A stretch of DNA of 40,020 bases from Ruminococcus sp. Its GTDB lineage: Bacteria > Bacillota > Clostridia > Oscillospirales > Ruminococcaceae. The stretch is taken from NCBI GenBank assembly GCA_015066715.1, contig SVNU01000009.1, positions 1 to 40,020 of the forward strand, in the 5' to 3' direction. The position numbers and the translations under genes were made by a program. Shown here in pieces: positions 15,787 to 24,031 of the stretch (within the stretch, counting starts at the first letter, position 1; each line of letters opens with the position of its first letter). The notes beneath the pieces were generated by a model. It saw nothing but the letters and a program-made list of their open reading frames with translations. It was not told the origin of the DNA and searched no databases.

Positions 15787-18573
15787 ATGAAGAAAGGTAA
15801 AATTCTTTCAGCCTTGACATCATTGGCCATGGCGGGCACAATGGTAATGGGCGCAGTTCCTTTCACAGCTTCTGCTGCTACTTGTCCTACCGGACTGGAA
15901 CTGTCATCACCTAAAACTGAATATTCAGTTAATGAAATCAAGCAAGGCGCAACAGCAACAGTATATGTTGACGTAACAAGCGATTTAACATCAGCTGACA
16001 AGGTTAACATCATTCAGTTTGCTCTCAAGCCAAAGGAAGGTTGGGGTAAGGTTGACCCAGTAAACCTCAAGTTCAATGATCCATGTTCACTTAAGAATGA
16101 CACAGGTTGTTATTTTGAGTATGCTGAAATGGAAGGTAACTCAACAACAGCTTGTTACTGGACAAAGGGTCACGATGATGTATACCACGCAGTAGTAGAC
16201 TATAATGAAAAGGCTCCTGGTGGTTCATACACAGATTCAATCAAGCCAAACGCCCTCCTTATGACAAACTCAACACTGGGTTATCTGCAGACAGGCGGCG
16301 AAGGCGACCATATGGCTACTTTTGAAGTAGACTTCCCTACAGACCTTGAAGAAGGTACATACACAATTGACTTAGTTGATTGTCAGGTATTCGTAAATAC
16401 ATCAGGCGTAGCTGGTGAAAATGACCTCGTACCTATGACAGATACAGGTTCTATCACATTCACAATCGGTGATGGTGGCGAGCAGACAACAGCAGCTACA
16501 ACAACTAACAAGACAACAAACACAGTTGCTTCTAAGAACTATGACGGTGATTGTGTTGTTTCAGCTCCTGCAAAGGTAACAACATCAGATGATGGTAAGG
16601 CTTATGTGCCTGTTTACCTTGATACAAATGGCGAAACAATTGAAGGTTTTGGTTTCGGTGTTCTTTATGACCACGATACTCTCACACTTTCAAACGTTCT
16701 CCATCCAAAGAGAGCAGGATTTGCAGGTATTGGTATCACAGGCTCGACTATGAAGGCTAACGCTGCAGAAGATACAGTAATCTTCCCATACCAGAGTGGT
16801 CCAATTTCAGTTGATGCTTCACTTCCTACTTGCGTACTCGTATTTGACGTAGCTACAGGTGCAGCAAATGGCGAATATGAAATCGAACTCGTTAACGACG
16901 CTTCAATGGATGATTCAAAGCCAATCGAAGTTGTTCACACAACAGATAACTCAACATGGCTCCTGCCAACTGTAAAGCAGGGTTCTGTACTCATTGGTGA
17001 TACTGTTTCTACAACAGCATCAACATCTGCAACTACAGCAACATCAAGAACAGTTGCTTCTAAGAACTATGACGGTGACTGCATCGTTTCAGCTCCTGCA
17101 AAGGTAACAACATCAGATGATGGTAAGGTTTACATGCCTGTTTACCTTGATACAAACGGCGAAACAATCGAAGGCTTCGGCTTCGGTCTCCAGTATGATC
17201 ACGATGTTCTTACACTTTCAAACGTTGTTCATCCAAAGAGAGCAGGATTTGCAGGTATTGGTATCACAGGTTCAACTATGAAGGCTAACGCTGCAGAAGA
17301 TACAGTAATCTTCCCATACCAGAGTGGTCCAATTTCAGTTGATGCTTCACTCCCAACTTGCGTACTCGTATTTGACGTAGCTGAAGGCGCAGCAAGCGGC
17401 GAATATGAAGTTAAGCTTGTAAATGACGCTACAATGGATGAGTCTAAGCCAATCGAAGTTGTTCACACAACAGATAACTCAACATGGCTTATGCCAACTG
17501 TAAAGCAGGGTTCTGTTCTTATCGATGGTGATGATACATCTACTACATCAAAGGCTACAACAGCTGATACAACAGCTTCAACAGCTGCTACATCATCAAC
17601 AGCTGTAACATCATCAACAAAGGAAACAGCTCCTACATCAGTTACATCATCAACAGCTGCTACATCATCAACAGCTGCTACATCTACAACAAAGGAAACT
17701 GCTCCTACATCAGTTACATCATCAACAGCTGTAACATCATCAACAAAGGAAACAGCTCCTACATCAGTTACATCTCCAACAGCTACAACAAAGGAGACAG
17801 CTCCTACATCAGTTACATCTCCGACAGCTCAGACATCTCCAACAGCTACAACAAAGGAAACACTTCCAACAGCTACAACAGCTTCAACAGCTCAGACACT
17901 TCCAACTGTTCCGACTGTTCCAACTGTTCCAACAGCTTCTATTGCAACAACTGTAACAACAGAATCAACAACAGCTACAACAGCTAGCACAGCAAGCGGT
18001 GAAGCTGACCTTGATCTTGGTAACCTTGTTGCAGAAGGTGAAGATGCTTCATGGTACTTCGCTGATGAAGAAGCATGGCATATTGATACTATAACTGTTA
18101 ACGGCAATGCTGTTGACGCTGCTAACCTCACATTCAGCTACAATGGCACTGATGGTGTAACACCGGCTGATGTATATGATGGTAAAACATTTGATTATAA
18201 GATTACAGTTACATATACAGGCCCAGAAGGCACAGCATCTGCTGAATTCGACGCTAAGATCGGTCAGCGTGGTGACGCTAACCTTGACCATAAGGTAGCT
18301 GCTAACGACGCTGCTAAGATTGCTCGTGACCTTGCTCAGCTCTACGTAACTAAGAAGACAACTCTCGATCCATTTGGTATCTTCCTCGGTAACTCAGAAT
18401 ATGTTTACGGCAGTGAACCAGGAACAAATGGTATTGTTAAGGAAGGTAAGGAAACTGAACATTACGGCAAGTACAACCTCAACGCTTCAGACGCAGCTGT
18501 ACTCGCTAAGTTCCTTGCACAGGCATACTCAAAGCCTGATCAGACTCTTAAGGATCTTGCTGTAAAAGGTTAA
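15787..18573 (+). CDS. scaB: Cell-bound scaffoldin: N-terminal domain, two cohesins, Thr-rich linker, X-module-dockerin
   Basis: A secreted 928-residue structural protein of the cellulosome. Order: signal peptide (about 1-31, FTASAA); an unassigned 200-residue domain (about 32-228) whose last strands (MATFEVDF, GTYTIDLVD, GSITFTI) look cohesin-like; cohesin 1 (251-404); a 20-residue linker; cohesin 2 (427-580), about 90 percent identical to cohesin 1; a Thr/Ser/Pro linker (about 581-735) with four KETAPTSV units; an X module (737-825); and a dockerin (826-928). The dockerin has one full Ca loop, GDANLDHKVAAND, then a long insert and a degenerate second loop, NLNASD. Such X-dockerins on R. flavefaciens ScaB and CttA bind the ScaE cohesin. 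The product likely binds ScaE and displays two cohesins for enzymes or ScaC. The scaB name is by analogy; cohesin count is far lower than in R. flavefaciens. Confidence 0.9.
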   Translation: MKKGKILSALTSLAMAGTMVMGAVPFTASAATCPTGLELSSPKTEYSVNEIKQGATATVYVDVTSDLTSADKVNIIQFALKPKEGWGKVDPVNLKFNDPCSLKNDTGCYFEYAEMEGNSTTACYWTKGHDDVYHAVVDYNEKAPGGSYTDSIKPNALLMTNSTLGYLQTGGEGDHMATFEVDFPTDLEEGTYTIDLVDCQVFVNTSGVAGENDLVPMTDTGSITFTIGDGGEQTTAATTTNKTTNTVASKNYDGDCVVSAPAKVTTSDDGKAYVPVYLDTNGETIEGFGFGVLYDHDTLTLSNVLHPKRAGFAGIGITGSTMKANAAEDTVIFPYQSGPISVDASLPTCVLVFDVATGAANGEYEIELVNDASMDDSKPIEVVHTTDNSTWLLPTVKQGSVLIGDTVSTTASTSATTATSRTVASKNYDGDCIVSAPAKVTTSDDGKVYMPVYLDTNGETIEGFGFGLQYDHDVLTLSNVVHPKRAGFAGIGITGSTMKANAAEDTVIFPYQSGPISVDASLPTCVLVFDVAEGAASGEYEVKLVNDATMDESKPIEVVHTTDNSTWLMPTVKQGSVLIDGDDTSTTSKATTADTTASTAATSSTAVTSSTKETAPTSVTSSTAATSSTAATSTTKETAPTSVTSSTAVTSSTKETAPTSVTSPTATTKETAPTSVTSPTAQTSPTATTKETLPTATTASTAQTLPTVPTVPTVPTASIATTVTTESTTATTASTASGEADLDLGNLVAEGEDASWYFADEEAWHIDTITVNGNAVDAANLTFSYNGTDGVTPADVYDGKTFDYKITVTYTGPEGTASAEFDAKIGQRGDANLDHKVAANDAAKIARDLAQLYVTKKTTLDPFGIFLGNSEYVYGSEPGTNGIVKEGKETEHYGKYNLNASDAAVLAKFLAQAYSKPDQTLKDLAVKG
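16522..17529 (+). repeat. Tandem duplication encoding the two cohesins
   Basis: Two direct repeats of about 480 bp (16522-17001 and 17050-17529) lie 528 bp apart. Long stretches are identical at the nucleotide level, notably 16706-16800 against 17234-17328. The encoded cohesins differ at about 15 of 154 positions, mostly conservative. This points to recent duplication or ongoing gene conversion. Confidence 0.88.
17531..17991 (+). repeat. Low-complexity repeat encoding the Thr/Ser/Pro linker
   Basis: Degenerate short repeats of ACA, TCA and CCA codons encode four copies of KETAPTSV and a run of three TVP units before the X module. This is a flexible, probably O-glycosylated linker typical of scaffoldins. 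Length is likely to vary between strains. Confidence 0.85.
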
Positions 18574-18613
18574 TTTTACAGATTGATCATATATTAACTA
18601 TTGCTTTGTTTTC

Positions 18614-18640
18614 GCAGGGGTCGGAAACGCCGGCCCTTGC
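18614..18640 (+). other. Strong intercistronic hairpin scaB-scaE
   Basis: An 11-bp GC-rich stem (18614-18624 with 18630-18640, two G-U pairs, loop AAACG) sits in the 102-bp gap before scaE. It is followed by TTAACAAAT rather than a U-tract. It is better explained as an RNA stability or processing element, or a partial terminator, than as a full terminator, because no clear promoter for scaE was seen. Confidence 0.5.
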
Positions 18641-18675
18641 TTAACAAATATAGAAAAGAAAGGAAAAATTTTAAA

Positions 18676-19350
18676 ATGAAGAAGAATGTATTTTCAAGAA
18701 CACTCGCAGTACTCGCTTCAACAGCAGTACTTGGCGCAGCATCAATGATGTCTGCAAGCGCAGCTACAGCTGCTACAGTTTCAGTTTCAAGCGCTGAAGC
18801 TACACCAGGTTCAACAGTTACTCTTACAGTAGATGTTGCATGTGGTAACGACTTAGAAGCATTTGACGTTGTTGTAACTTGGGATGGTTCAACAGGTCTT
18901 GCAGCTACAGGTAAGGCTAAGTCAGTAGATCCAGAAAACTGGACAGTAACATCAGAATATGGTGATGGCTTTGCTACAGTAGTTTGCTACGGTACAGATA
19001 CACTTGCTGACGGTTCATTCGCATCAATCGAATTCCAGGTTCCAGAAGATGCTGAAGTTGGCACAACATATGCAGTTCAGATTCTTCCAGAAAACATCAC
19101 AACAGTTTCTTCAATGACTGACGGTGAAGTTGAATCTGTTACACCAGCTGATGGTACAATCACAGTTGTTGCTCCTGAAACAGGTGCTCCAGAAACAACA
19201 GCAGCTGAAACAACAGCAGCAGCTACAACAACAACAAAGGCTACAACAAAGGCTGCAGCTCCAAAGACAGGTAACGCAGGCGTTGCAGTTGCAGTTGCTG
19301 GTCTCGTAGCAGCAGGTGCTACAGCAGTAGTTCTTAAGAAAAGACACTAA
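18676..19350 (+). CDS. scaE: Sortase-anchored single-cohesin protein (ScaE-like anchoring scaffoldin)
   Basis: A 224-residue wall protein. Order: signal peptide (about 1-30, ending SASAAT), one cohesin (about 31-163; VSVSSAEATPGSTVTLTV, FDVVVTWDG, DGTITVV), a Thr/Ala linker (164-194), and a C-terminal sorting signal with PKTG (196-199), a hydrophobic span of about 20 residues and KKRH. The sorting motif reads APKTG rather than LPXTG. The ATG at 18676 follows GAAAGGAAAAA. In R. flavefaciens, ScaE is the small cohesin protein that fixes the cellulosome to peptidoglycan by binding the X-dockerin of ScaB, and it also ends that cluster. The same role is inferred here. Confidence 0.92.
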   Translation: MKKNVFSRTLAVLASTAVLGAASMMSASAATAATVSVSSAEATPGSTVTLTVDVACGNDLEAFDVVVTWDGSTGLAATGKAKSVDPENWTVTSEYGDGFATVVCYGTDTLADGSFASIEFQVPEDAEVGTTYAVQILPENITTVSSMTDGEVESVTPADGTITVVAPETGAPETTAAETTAAATTTTKATTKAAAPKTGNAGVAVAVAGLVAAGATAVVLKKRH

Positions 19351-19370
19351 TTCATAATTAGTTTTTCTGA

Positions 19371-19400
19371 AAAAGCTCTCTGAAAGAGAGCTTTTTTTAT
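19371..19400 (+). terminator. Terminator of the scaffoldin cluster
   Basis: A stem AAAGCTCTC / GAGAGCTTT with loop TGAAA is followed by a run of T residues, 20 bp after the scaE stop. This is a strong intrinsic terminator that ends the cluster transcript. Confidence 0.9.
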
Positions 19401-19403
19401 TTC

Positions 19404-19433
19404 CGAAAAAGCTCTCACATAAAATGTGAGAGC
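19404..19433 (-). terminator. Terminator of ttcA
   Basis: A perfect 10-bp stem (19411-19420 with 19424-19433, arm GCTCTCACAT) is followed on the minus strand by TTTTTCGG. It lies 35 bp past the ttcA stop. Together with 19371-19400 it separates two convergent units. Confidence 0.85.
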
Positions 19434-19468
19434 TTAGTTTTATCTGAATCCATGTAAGGGATTGTATA

Positions 19469-20212
19469 TTAATCTTTTTCTTTAGGTTTCCAATCCTTAC
19501 CGCCCCAGCCATCAATATTGGCACGGCGCATAGCACCAAAAAGCCTGTCACTGAAACCATTGTTCTCCTTATCCATCATTGCAATAAAATTTTTGGTTTT
19601 TTCACGATTTGTATGACCATCGGCTGGGCATACAGACTTGATAATTTTAAGTTCGTTTTTATTAGCTGCCTTTCGCACTTCTCTTTCGGGAGCAAAAACC
19701 ATTGGTCTTATAAGTGTAAGCTGTTTTCTTGAAAGATAGCTTTTAGGGGAAAAACATCCTATTCTGCCCTCATTGAACAGATTCATGATAAATGTTTCAA
19801 CAGCATCATTAAAATGATGTCCGAGGGCTATTTTATTGCATCCATACTCAACAGCAGCGTCATGCAATGCACCACGGCGCATTCGTGCACAAAGACTACA
19901 TGGATTTTCTTCTTTGCGAACATCAAAAACAATTTCTCCAATATGTGTGCGAATAATATGGCATTCAATGTCAAGGTCGGTGCATATTTTTTCTATAGGG
20001 GTATAGTCGCCCTGTACACCATTAAACTGTGGATCAAGAGTAACACACACAAGCTTATAATCAATACCAATAAATCTTCTCAAAAGTGCAAGTCCTTTAA
20101 GAAGGACAAGGCTGTCTTTTCCGCCGGAAACGCCTACAGCAATTACGTCGCCATCGGAAATTAGTTCAAACTCCTGTATTGCCTTTCGCATATATCCAAG
20201 CATTTTTTGCAT
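19469..20212 (-). CDS. ttcA: TtcA-family tRNA-thiolating PP-loop ATPase
   Basis: A cytosolic 247-residue enzyme of the TtcA/TilS superfamily, expected to put sulfur on a cytidine of tRNA (position 32 in the E. coli enzyme). It has the PP-loop SGGKDS (29-34) and the CxxC pair Cys105/Cys108 in CSLCARMRRG that binds a [4Fe-4S] cluster with a later Cys (SVCPADGHTNR). GHHFNDAVET is the usual mid-protein motif. The start has GGAG 7 nt before ATG. It diverges from galE and shares a -35 hexamer with it. The exact tRNA target cannot be told from sequence. Confidence 0.88.
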   Translation of the reverse strand: MQKMLGYMRKAIQEFELISDGDVIAVGVSGGKDSLVLLKGLALLRRFIGIDYKLVCVTLDPQFNGVQGDYTPIEKICTDLDIECHIIRTHIGEIVFDVRKEENPCSLCARMRRGALHDAAVEYGCNKIALGHHFNDAVETFIMNLFNEGRIGCFSPKSYLSRKQLTLIRPMVFAPEREVRKAANKNELKIIKSVCPADGHTNREKTKNFIAMMDKENNGFSDRLFGAMRRANIDGWGGKDWKPKEKD

Positions 20213-20235
20213 ATAATCACTCCATTTTTTATTTA

Positions 20236-20264
20236 ATTATACTATATAAAAGAAAATATTGCAA
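20236..20264 (-). promoter_or_regulatory. Promoter of ttcA
   Basis: Minus-strand TTGCAA (20259-20264), 17-bp spacer, TATAAT (20236-20241). The -35 hexamer is a palindrome and is the same six bases used by the galE promoter on the other strand. Confidence 0.7.
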
Positions 20265-20287
20265 TATTTATTTAAAAGTTGTATAAT
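20259..20287 (+). promoter_or_regulatory. Promoter of galE
   Basis: TTGCAA (20259-20264), 17-bp spacer, TATAAT (20282-20287). It overlaps the divergent ttcA promoter exactly at the -35, so RNA polymerase can occupy only one of the two at a time. Confidence 0.75.
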
Positions 20288-20317
20288 AGAAATATAAAAT
20301 GTAAAGGAGAGATTTTT

Positions 20318-21328
20318 ATGAAAAATATTCTTGTTACGGGTGGTGCAGGATTTATTGGCAGCCACACATGCGTAGAACTTTTAAATGAAAACTACAATAT
20401 TGTTATATTAGACAACCTAAGTAATTCGAAGGAAGGTGCAATAGAGCGCATAAAGACTATTACCGGAAAAGAGGTCAAATTTTACAAAGTCGATCTTATG
20501 AATCTTTTCGAAACGGAAAAAGTTTTTGAAGAAAATCAAATTGATGCTGTCATTCATTTTGCCGGCTTTAAGGCGGTTGGTGAATCAGTTCAGAAACCTC
20601 TTGAATACTATGAAAACAACATTGGCGGTACGTTTAACCTTATAAAGGCAATGAAAAAATATAATGTAAAGAATATTGTTTTTTCTTCTTCAGCGACTGT
20701 TTATGGGGTGAACAACAAGGTTCCGTACACGGAGGATATGCCTACATCAGCGACAAATCCATACGGATATACAAAGGTTATGATTGAACAGATTTTAAGC
20801 GACATTGCTGTATCAGAACCGGAATGGAGTATTGTTGCCCTTAGATACTTTAACCCGATTGGAGCGCATGAAAGTGGTCTTATCGGTGAAAATCCGAATG
20901 GAATTCCTAATAATCTTGTACCTTATATTGCGCAGGTGGCACTTGGCAAGCTTGATGCGCTACGAGTTTTCGGTGACGATTACGCTACTCCTGATGGTAC
21001 AGGTGTACGTGACTATATTCATGTTACAGACCTTGCAAAGGGACATCTTGCTGCGCTGAAATATGTCGAAGGCAATCCGGGATTTCAGCCGATAAATTTA
21101 GGTACAGGTAAAGGGTCAAGCGTTTTAGAAGTTCTTCACGCATATGAAAAGGCATGCGGTAAGGAACTTCCATATAATGTTACTCCGAGACGTGCCGGTG
21201 ATATTGCAGAGTCCTATGCTCAGACGGGACTTGCCAAGAAGCTTTTAAACTGGGAAGCGAAGCTTGACATAGAAAAAATGTGTCAGGATAGCTGGAACTT
21301 TACAATAAAAAATCCGGAGGGTATGTAA
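20318..21328 (+). CDS. galE: UDP-glucose 4-epimerase
   Basis: Interconverts UDP-glucose and UDP-galactose in the cytosol, using tightly bound NAD. The 336-residue protein has the Rossmann motif GGAGFIGSHT near the N terminus, the catalytic Ser in SSSATVYG and the YxxxK pair in YGYTK. The C terminus holds RRAGDIAESYA, as in GalE. The ATG at 20318 follows AAAGGAGAG; an in-frame ATG upstream at 20279 precedes the promoter start site. copZ begins one base after its stop, an unusual neighbour for galE. Confidence 0.95.
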   Translation: MKNILVTGGAGFIGSHTCVELLNENYNIVILDNLSNSKEGAIERIKTITGKEVKFYKVDLMNLFETEKVFEENQIDAVIHFAGFKAVGESVQKPLEYYENNIGGTFNLIKAMKKYNVKNIVFSSSATVYGVNNKVPYTEDMPTSATNPYGYTKVMIEQILSDIAVSEPEWSIVALRYFNPIGAHESGLIGENPNGIPNNLVPYIAQVALGKLDALRVFGDDYATPDGTGVRDYIHVTDLAKGHLAALKYVEGNPGFQPINLGTGKGSSVLEVLHAYEKACGKELPYNVTPRRAGDIAESYAQTGLAKKLLNWEAKLDIEKMCQDSWNFTIKNPEGM

Positions 21329-21329
21329 A

Positions 21330-21527
21330 ATGAAAAAGATTATGATTGAAGGAATGATGTGTCAGCATTGTGCAAATGCTGTTAAAGGTGCACTTGAAGA
21401 AATCGGTGGAACAAATGTGTCGGTAAATCTTGATGAAGGCTATGCAGAAGCTGACATAAATGTATCTGACGAGGAAATTATTGCAAGAATTTCCGAAGAA
21501 GATTTTGAAGTAACTGAAATTAAATAA
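21330..21527 (+). CDS. copZ: Copper chaperone-like heavy-metal-associated (HMA) domain protein
   Basis: A 65-residue protein made of a single HMA domain with the metal site GMMCQHC (Cys12 and Cys15 by count from the start Met) in a ferredoxin-like fold. It should carry Cu(I), probably to the CopA ATPase encoded convergently 240 bp away. It starts one base after the galE stop with GGAGG upstream, so it is translated with galE. The metal is inferred from family and context. Confidence 0.88.
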   Translation: MKKIMIEGMMCQHCANAVKGALEEIGGTNVSVNLDEGYAEADINVSDEEIIARISEEDFEVTEIK

Positions 21528-21575
21528 ACAAGATTTATAATACATATTTATGTATGGAATTATAAAATATATTTT

Positions 21576-21611
21576 AACAGGGGATGCATTGCGAAAAAAG
21601 CATCCCCTGTT
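21576..21611 (+). terminator. Terminator after copZ
   Basis: A perfect 12-bp stem (AACAGGGGATGC, 21576-21587 with 21600-21611) with a 12-nt loop lies 49 bp past the copZ stop. It is followed by GTTGTATATATA, a modest U-tract. It probably ends the galE-copZ transcript. Confidence 0.7.
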
Positions 21612-21637
21612 GTTGTATATATATTCAGTTATATTAA

Positions 21638-21755
21638 GGGGCGAATTGAAAATCGGAGATTTTCAGATTGAACGCCTGATTACTGCATGCATGATGATTA
21701 AATCATAATTTAGGCGTTCAATCGCCCAAAAGCAAGGCTTTTGGGCATTCGCCCC
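21638..21755. repeat. Three-armed cloverleaf-like palindromic element
   Basis: A 118-bp unit closed by a perfect 9-bp stem (GGGGCGAAT, 21638-21646 with 21747-21755). Inside lie three perfect hairpins placed end to end: 21647-21665 (8-bp stem), 21666-21723 (12-bp stem GATTGAACGCCT with an inner ATGAT/ATCAT stem) and 21724-21746 (10-bp stem GCCCAAAAGC). Hardly a base is left unpaired between arms. It sits between the convergent copZ and copA genes. This looks like a dispersed palindromic repeat or small non-autonomous element, or a structured RNA. No other copy was seen in this window. Confidence 0.75.
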
Positions 21756-21770
21756 GTATGAGAGTGTTAA

Positions 21771-23972
21771 TTAACGGAATTTTTTTAATCTTAAAGCGTT
21801 TGAAAGAACCGAAACCGAACTGAAGCTCATGCAGGCAGCTGCAATCATAGGGTTTAATAATGGTCCGCCAAATATATGGAGAAGACCCATAGCAATAGGA
21901 ATACCCAGTGCATTGTAGCCGAACGCCCAGAAAAGGTTCTGCTTTATATTCCTGATCGTAGCACGACTTAAACGAATTGCAGTATCAACACCCTCAATGC
22001 CGTCCTTCATAAGAACAATATCGGCGCTTTCCATTGCTATATCAGTTCCTGAACCGACAGCAATGCCGATATCCGACTGAACAAGCGCAGGGGCGTCGTT
22101 TATACCATCACCGACCATTGCGGTGATTTTTCCCTGCTGCTGAAGCTTCTTTATTTCTGATACCTTATCCGCAGGTAAAAGCTCATATACAGCTTTTGAA
22201 ATGCCTGCCTTGTGGGCAATTGCAAGGGCAGTCTGCTTGTTGTCGCCTGTAAGCATTACAGATTCAATACCGGATGATTTAAGGGATTCGATAGCTTTTT
22301 TACTGCTTGGTCTTATCTCATCTGAAACAGCAATAACTCCACATGGAATACTGTCAACTGCGCATATAACAGCAGTTTTTCCATCAGCTGAAAATTCTTC
22401 AAACTGATTTTTAACAGACTTTGTATCTATTCCGTGTTTTTCCATTATACGCATGTTTCCGACAATTACATTCCTGCTTTTTATGGTCGTTCTTATGCCC
22501 ATACCGGAAACTGCTTCAAAATCTTCACATTCAAAAAGCTCCAGATTTCTTTTTTCAGCTTCCCGTACAATGCTTTCGCCCAATGGATGCTCGGAGGATT
22601 TTTCGGCAGAAGCAGCATAGGTCAGCAGTTCATTTTCACTGCCGTTTACTGCGTATATACCTGTTACAACAGGTACTCCGCATGTAATAGTTCCTGTTTT
22701 GTCAAAAACAGCCGTATCAATTTTCTGTGCTTTTTCAAGAATATCGCCGCCCTTTATAAGTATTCCGTTTTTTGCACCCTGTCCTGTTGCAATCATAATT
22801 GCTGTAGGAGTTGCAAGACCCAGTGCGCATGGGCAGGCTATAACCATGACCGATATAAAAATTGTAATACAGAAATCGTTGCTTTCTCCGGCGATTTTCC
22901 AGCCAACAGCTGCGATTATGGCAAGTGCAATTACAATTGGAACAAACCATGCAGAAACCTTGTCGGCAAGTCTTGCAATAGGGGCTTTGTTGCCCTGTGC
23001 TTCTTCAACAAGCCTTATAATCTGTGCAATAGCAGTATCCGCACCGACCTTTTCGGCTTTGTATTCCAGATAGCCGTTTTTGTTGACAGTTGCACCGATT
23101 ATGCTGTCGCCGACATTTTTGGGAATCGGCATGCTTTCTCCTGTTATCATTGATTCGTCAGCTGAGGAACTGCCAAGAGTGACAGTACCATCAACAGGGA
23201 ATTTTTCACCCGGCTTTACAATAACCGTGTCGCCGACCTTGATATAATCGGTTTTAACCTGTATTTCCTTATTTCCACGTCTTACAGTAGCAATTTTCGG
23301 AGAAAGCTCTATAAGCTCCTTTATAGCCTGTGACGACTTGCCCTTTGATATTGCTTCAAGATATTTACCAAGTGTTATCAGAGTAAGAATAGTTGCCGCC
23401 GATTCAAAATAAAGCTCCATTGCAATTGCTGTATCACCATTGTTTATACGTGTGATAGCATAAATTCCGTATGCAACAGACGCAAGACTTCCTATTGAAA
23501 TCAGGCTGTCCATATTAGGACTTAAATGTATCAGATTTTTTATACCCTTAATGTAAAACATTATTCCGGTAATCATAACAGGAATTGTAAGGAAAAGCTG
23601 CAGCAAAGCGTAATTCAGCGGATTGTACATAGGGTCAACAGCATGGGGCAGCGGCATGCCCAGCATATGCCCCATACTGATTATCATTAGCGGAACTGCA
23701 AATATTGCCGAAATAATAAATCTTATAAGCAGCTTCTGGTGAGGCTGCATTTTTTCTTTTTTCTGTCCCTTATCTATGCCGTAGCCTGCTTTGGTAATTG
23801 CAGACACAATTTCGTTTTCGGAAATTTTCGATTCGTTGAAGGTTACATACAGCTTTTCAGTTGCAAAATTTACCTTCGCCTCATCTATTCCATCTATTTT
23901 ATTCAAAGCTCTTTCAATTCTTCCACTGCATGCGGAACAGGTCATGCCTGTTATTTTTAGACTCTTTTCCAT
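21771..23972 (-). CDS. copA: Copper-exporting P1B-type ATPase
   Basis: A membrane pump of 733 residues that uses ATP to expel Cu(I). It has one N-terminal HMA domain with GMTCSAC (9-15), eight expected membrane helices, the transport motif CPC in [11 protein letters not shown], the phosphorylation loop DKTGT, and the ATP hinge [12 protein letters not shown]. The HP motif of the nucleotide domain is present in SSEHPLGE. The start follows AAAGG. A promoter with an inverted repeat around its -10 precedes it. The chaperone gene copZ is convergent, not in the same operon. Confidence 0.95.
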   Translation of the reverse strand: MEKSLKITGMTCSACSGRIERALNKIDGIDEAKVNFATEKLYVTFNESKISENEIVSAITKAGYGIDKGQKKEKMQPHQKLLIRFIISAIFAVPLMIISMGHMLGMPLPHAVDPMYNPLNYALLQLFLTIPVMITGIMFYIKGIKNLIHLSPNMDSLISIGSLASVAYGIYAITRINNGDTAIAMELYFESAATILTLITLGKYLEAISKGKSSQAIKELIELSPKIATVRRGNKEIQVKTDYIKVGDTVIVKPGEKFPVDGTVTLGSSSADESMITGESMPIPKNVGDSIIGATVNKNGYLEYKAEKVGADTAIAQIIRLVEEAQGNKAPIARLADKVSAWFVPIVIALAIIAAVGWKIAGESNDFCITIFISVMVIACPCALGLATPTAIMIATGQGAKNGILIKGGDILEKAQKIDTAVFDKTGTITCGVPVVTGIYAVNGSENELLTYAASAEKSSEHPLGESIVREAEKRNLELFECEDFEAVSGMGIRTTIKSRNVIVGNMRIMEKHGIDTKSVKNQFEEFSADGKTAVICAVDSIPCGVIAVSDEIRPSSKKAIESLKSSGIESVMLTGDNKQTALAIAHKAGISKAVYELLPADKVSEIKKLQQQGKITAMVGDGINDAPALVQSDIGIAVGSGTDIAMESADIVLMKDGIEGVDTAIRLSRATIRNIKQNLFWAFGYNALGIPIAMGLLHIFGGPLLNPMIAAACMSFSSVSVLSNALRLKKFR

Positions 23973-24031
23973 GGTATACCTTTCTGTTTCGTGATTTTAC
24001 AGCTTACGAAATTCATAAAAACTATCTGTTA

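Noticed and set aside
16522-17529. Possible assembly artefact in the duplicated cohesins
   Set aside because: The copies differ by scattered, in-frame, mostly conservative changes, and the linkers between them differ. A false duplication would give exact copies.
17531-17991. CRISPR-like array in the short repeats
   Set aside because: The repeats are in frame, degenerate and without regular spacers. They encode a protein linker.
17892-18291. Minus-strand open frames inside the scaffoldin gene
   Set aside because: They are caused by the low-complexity Thr/Ser/Pro linker and biased codon use of the plus-strand gene.
21638-21755. tRNA gene suggested by the three-armed fold
   Set aside because: There is no TTC-loop, acceptor CCA context or anticodon arm of correct size, and the arms are perfect palindromes.
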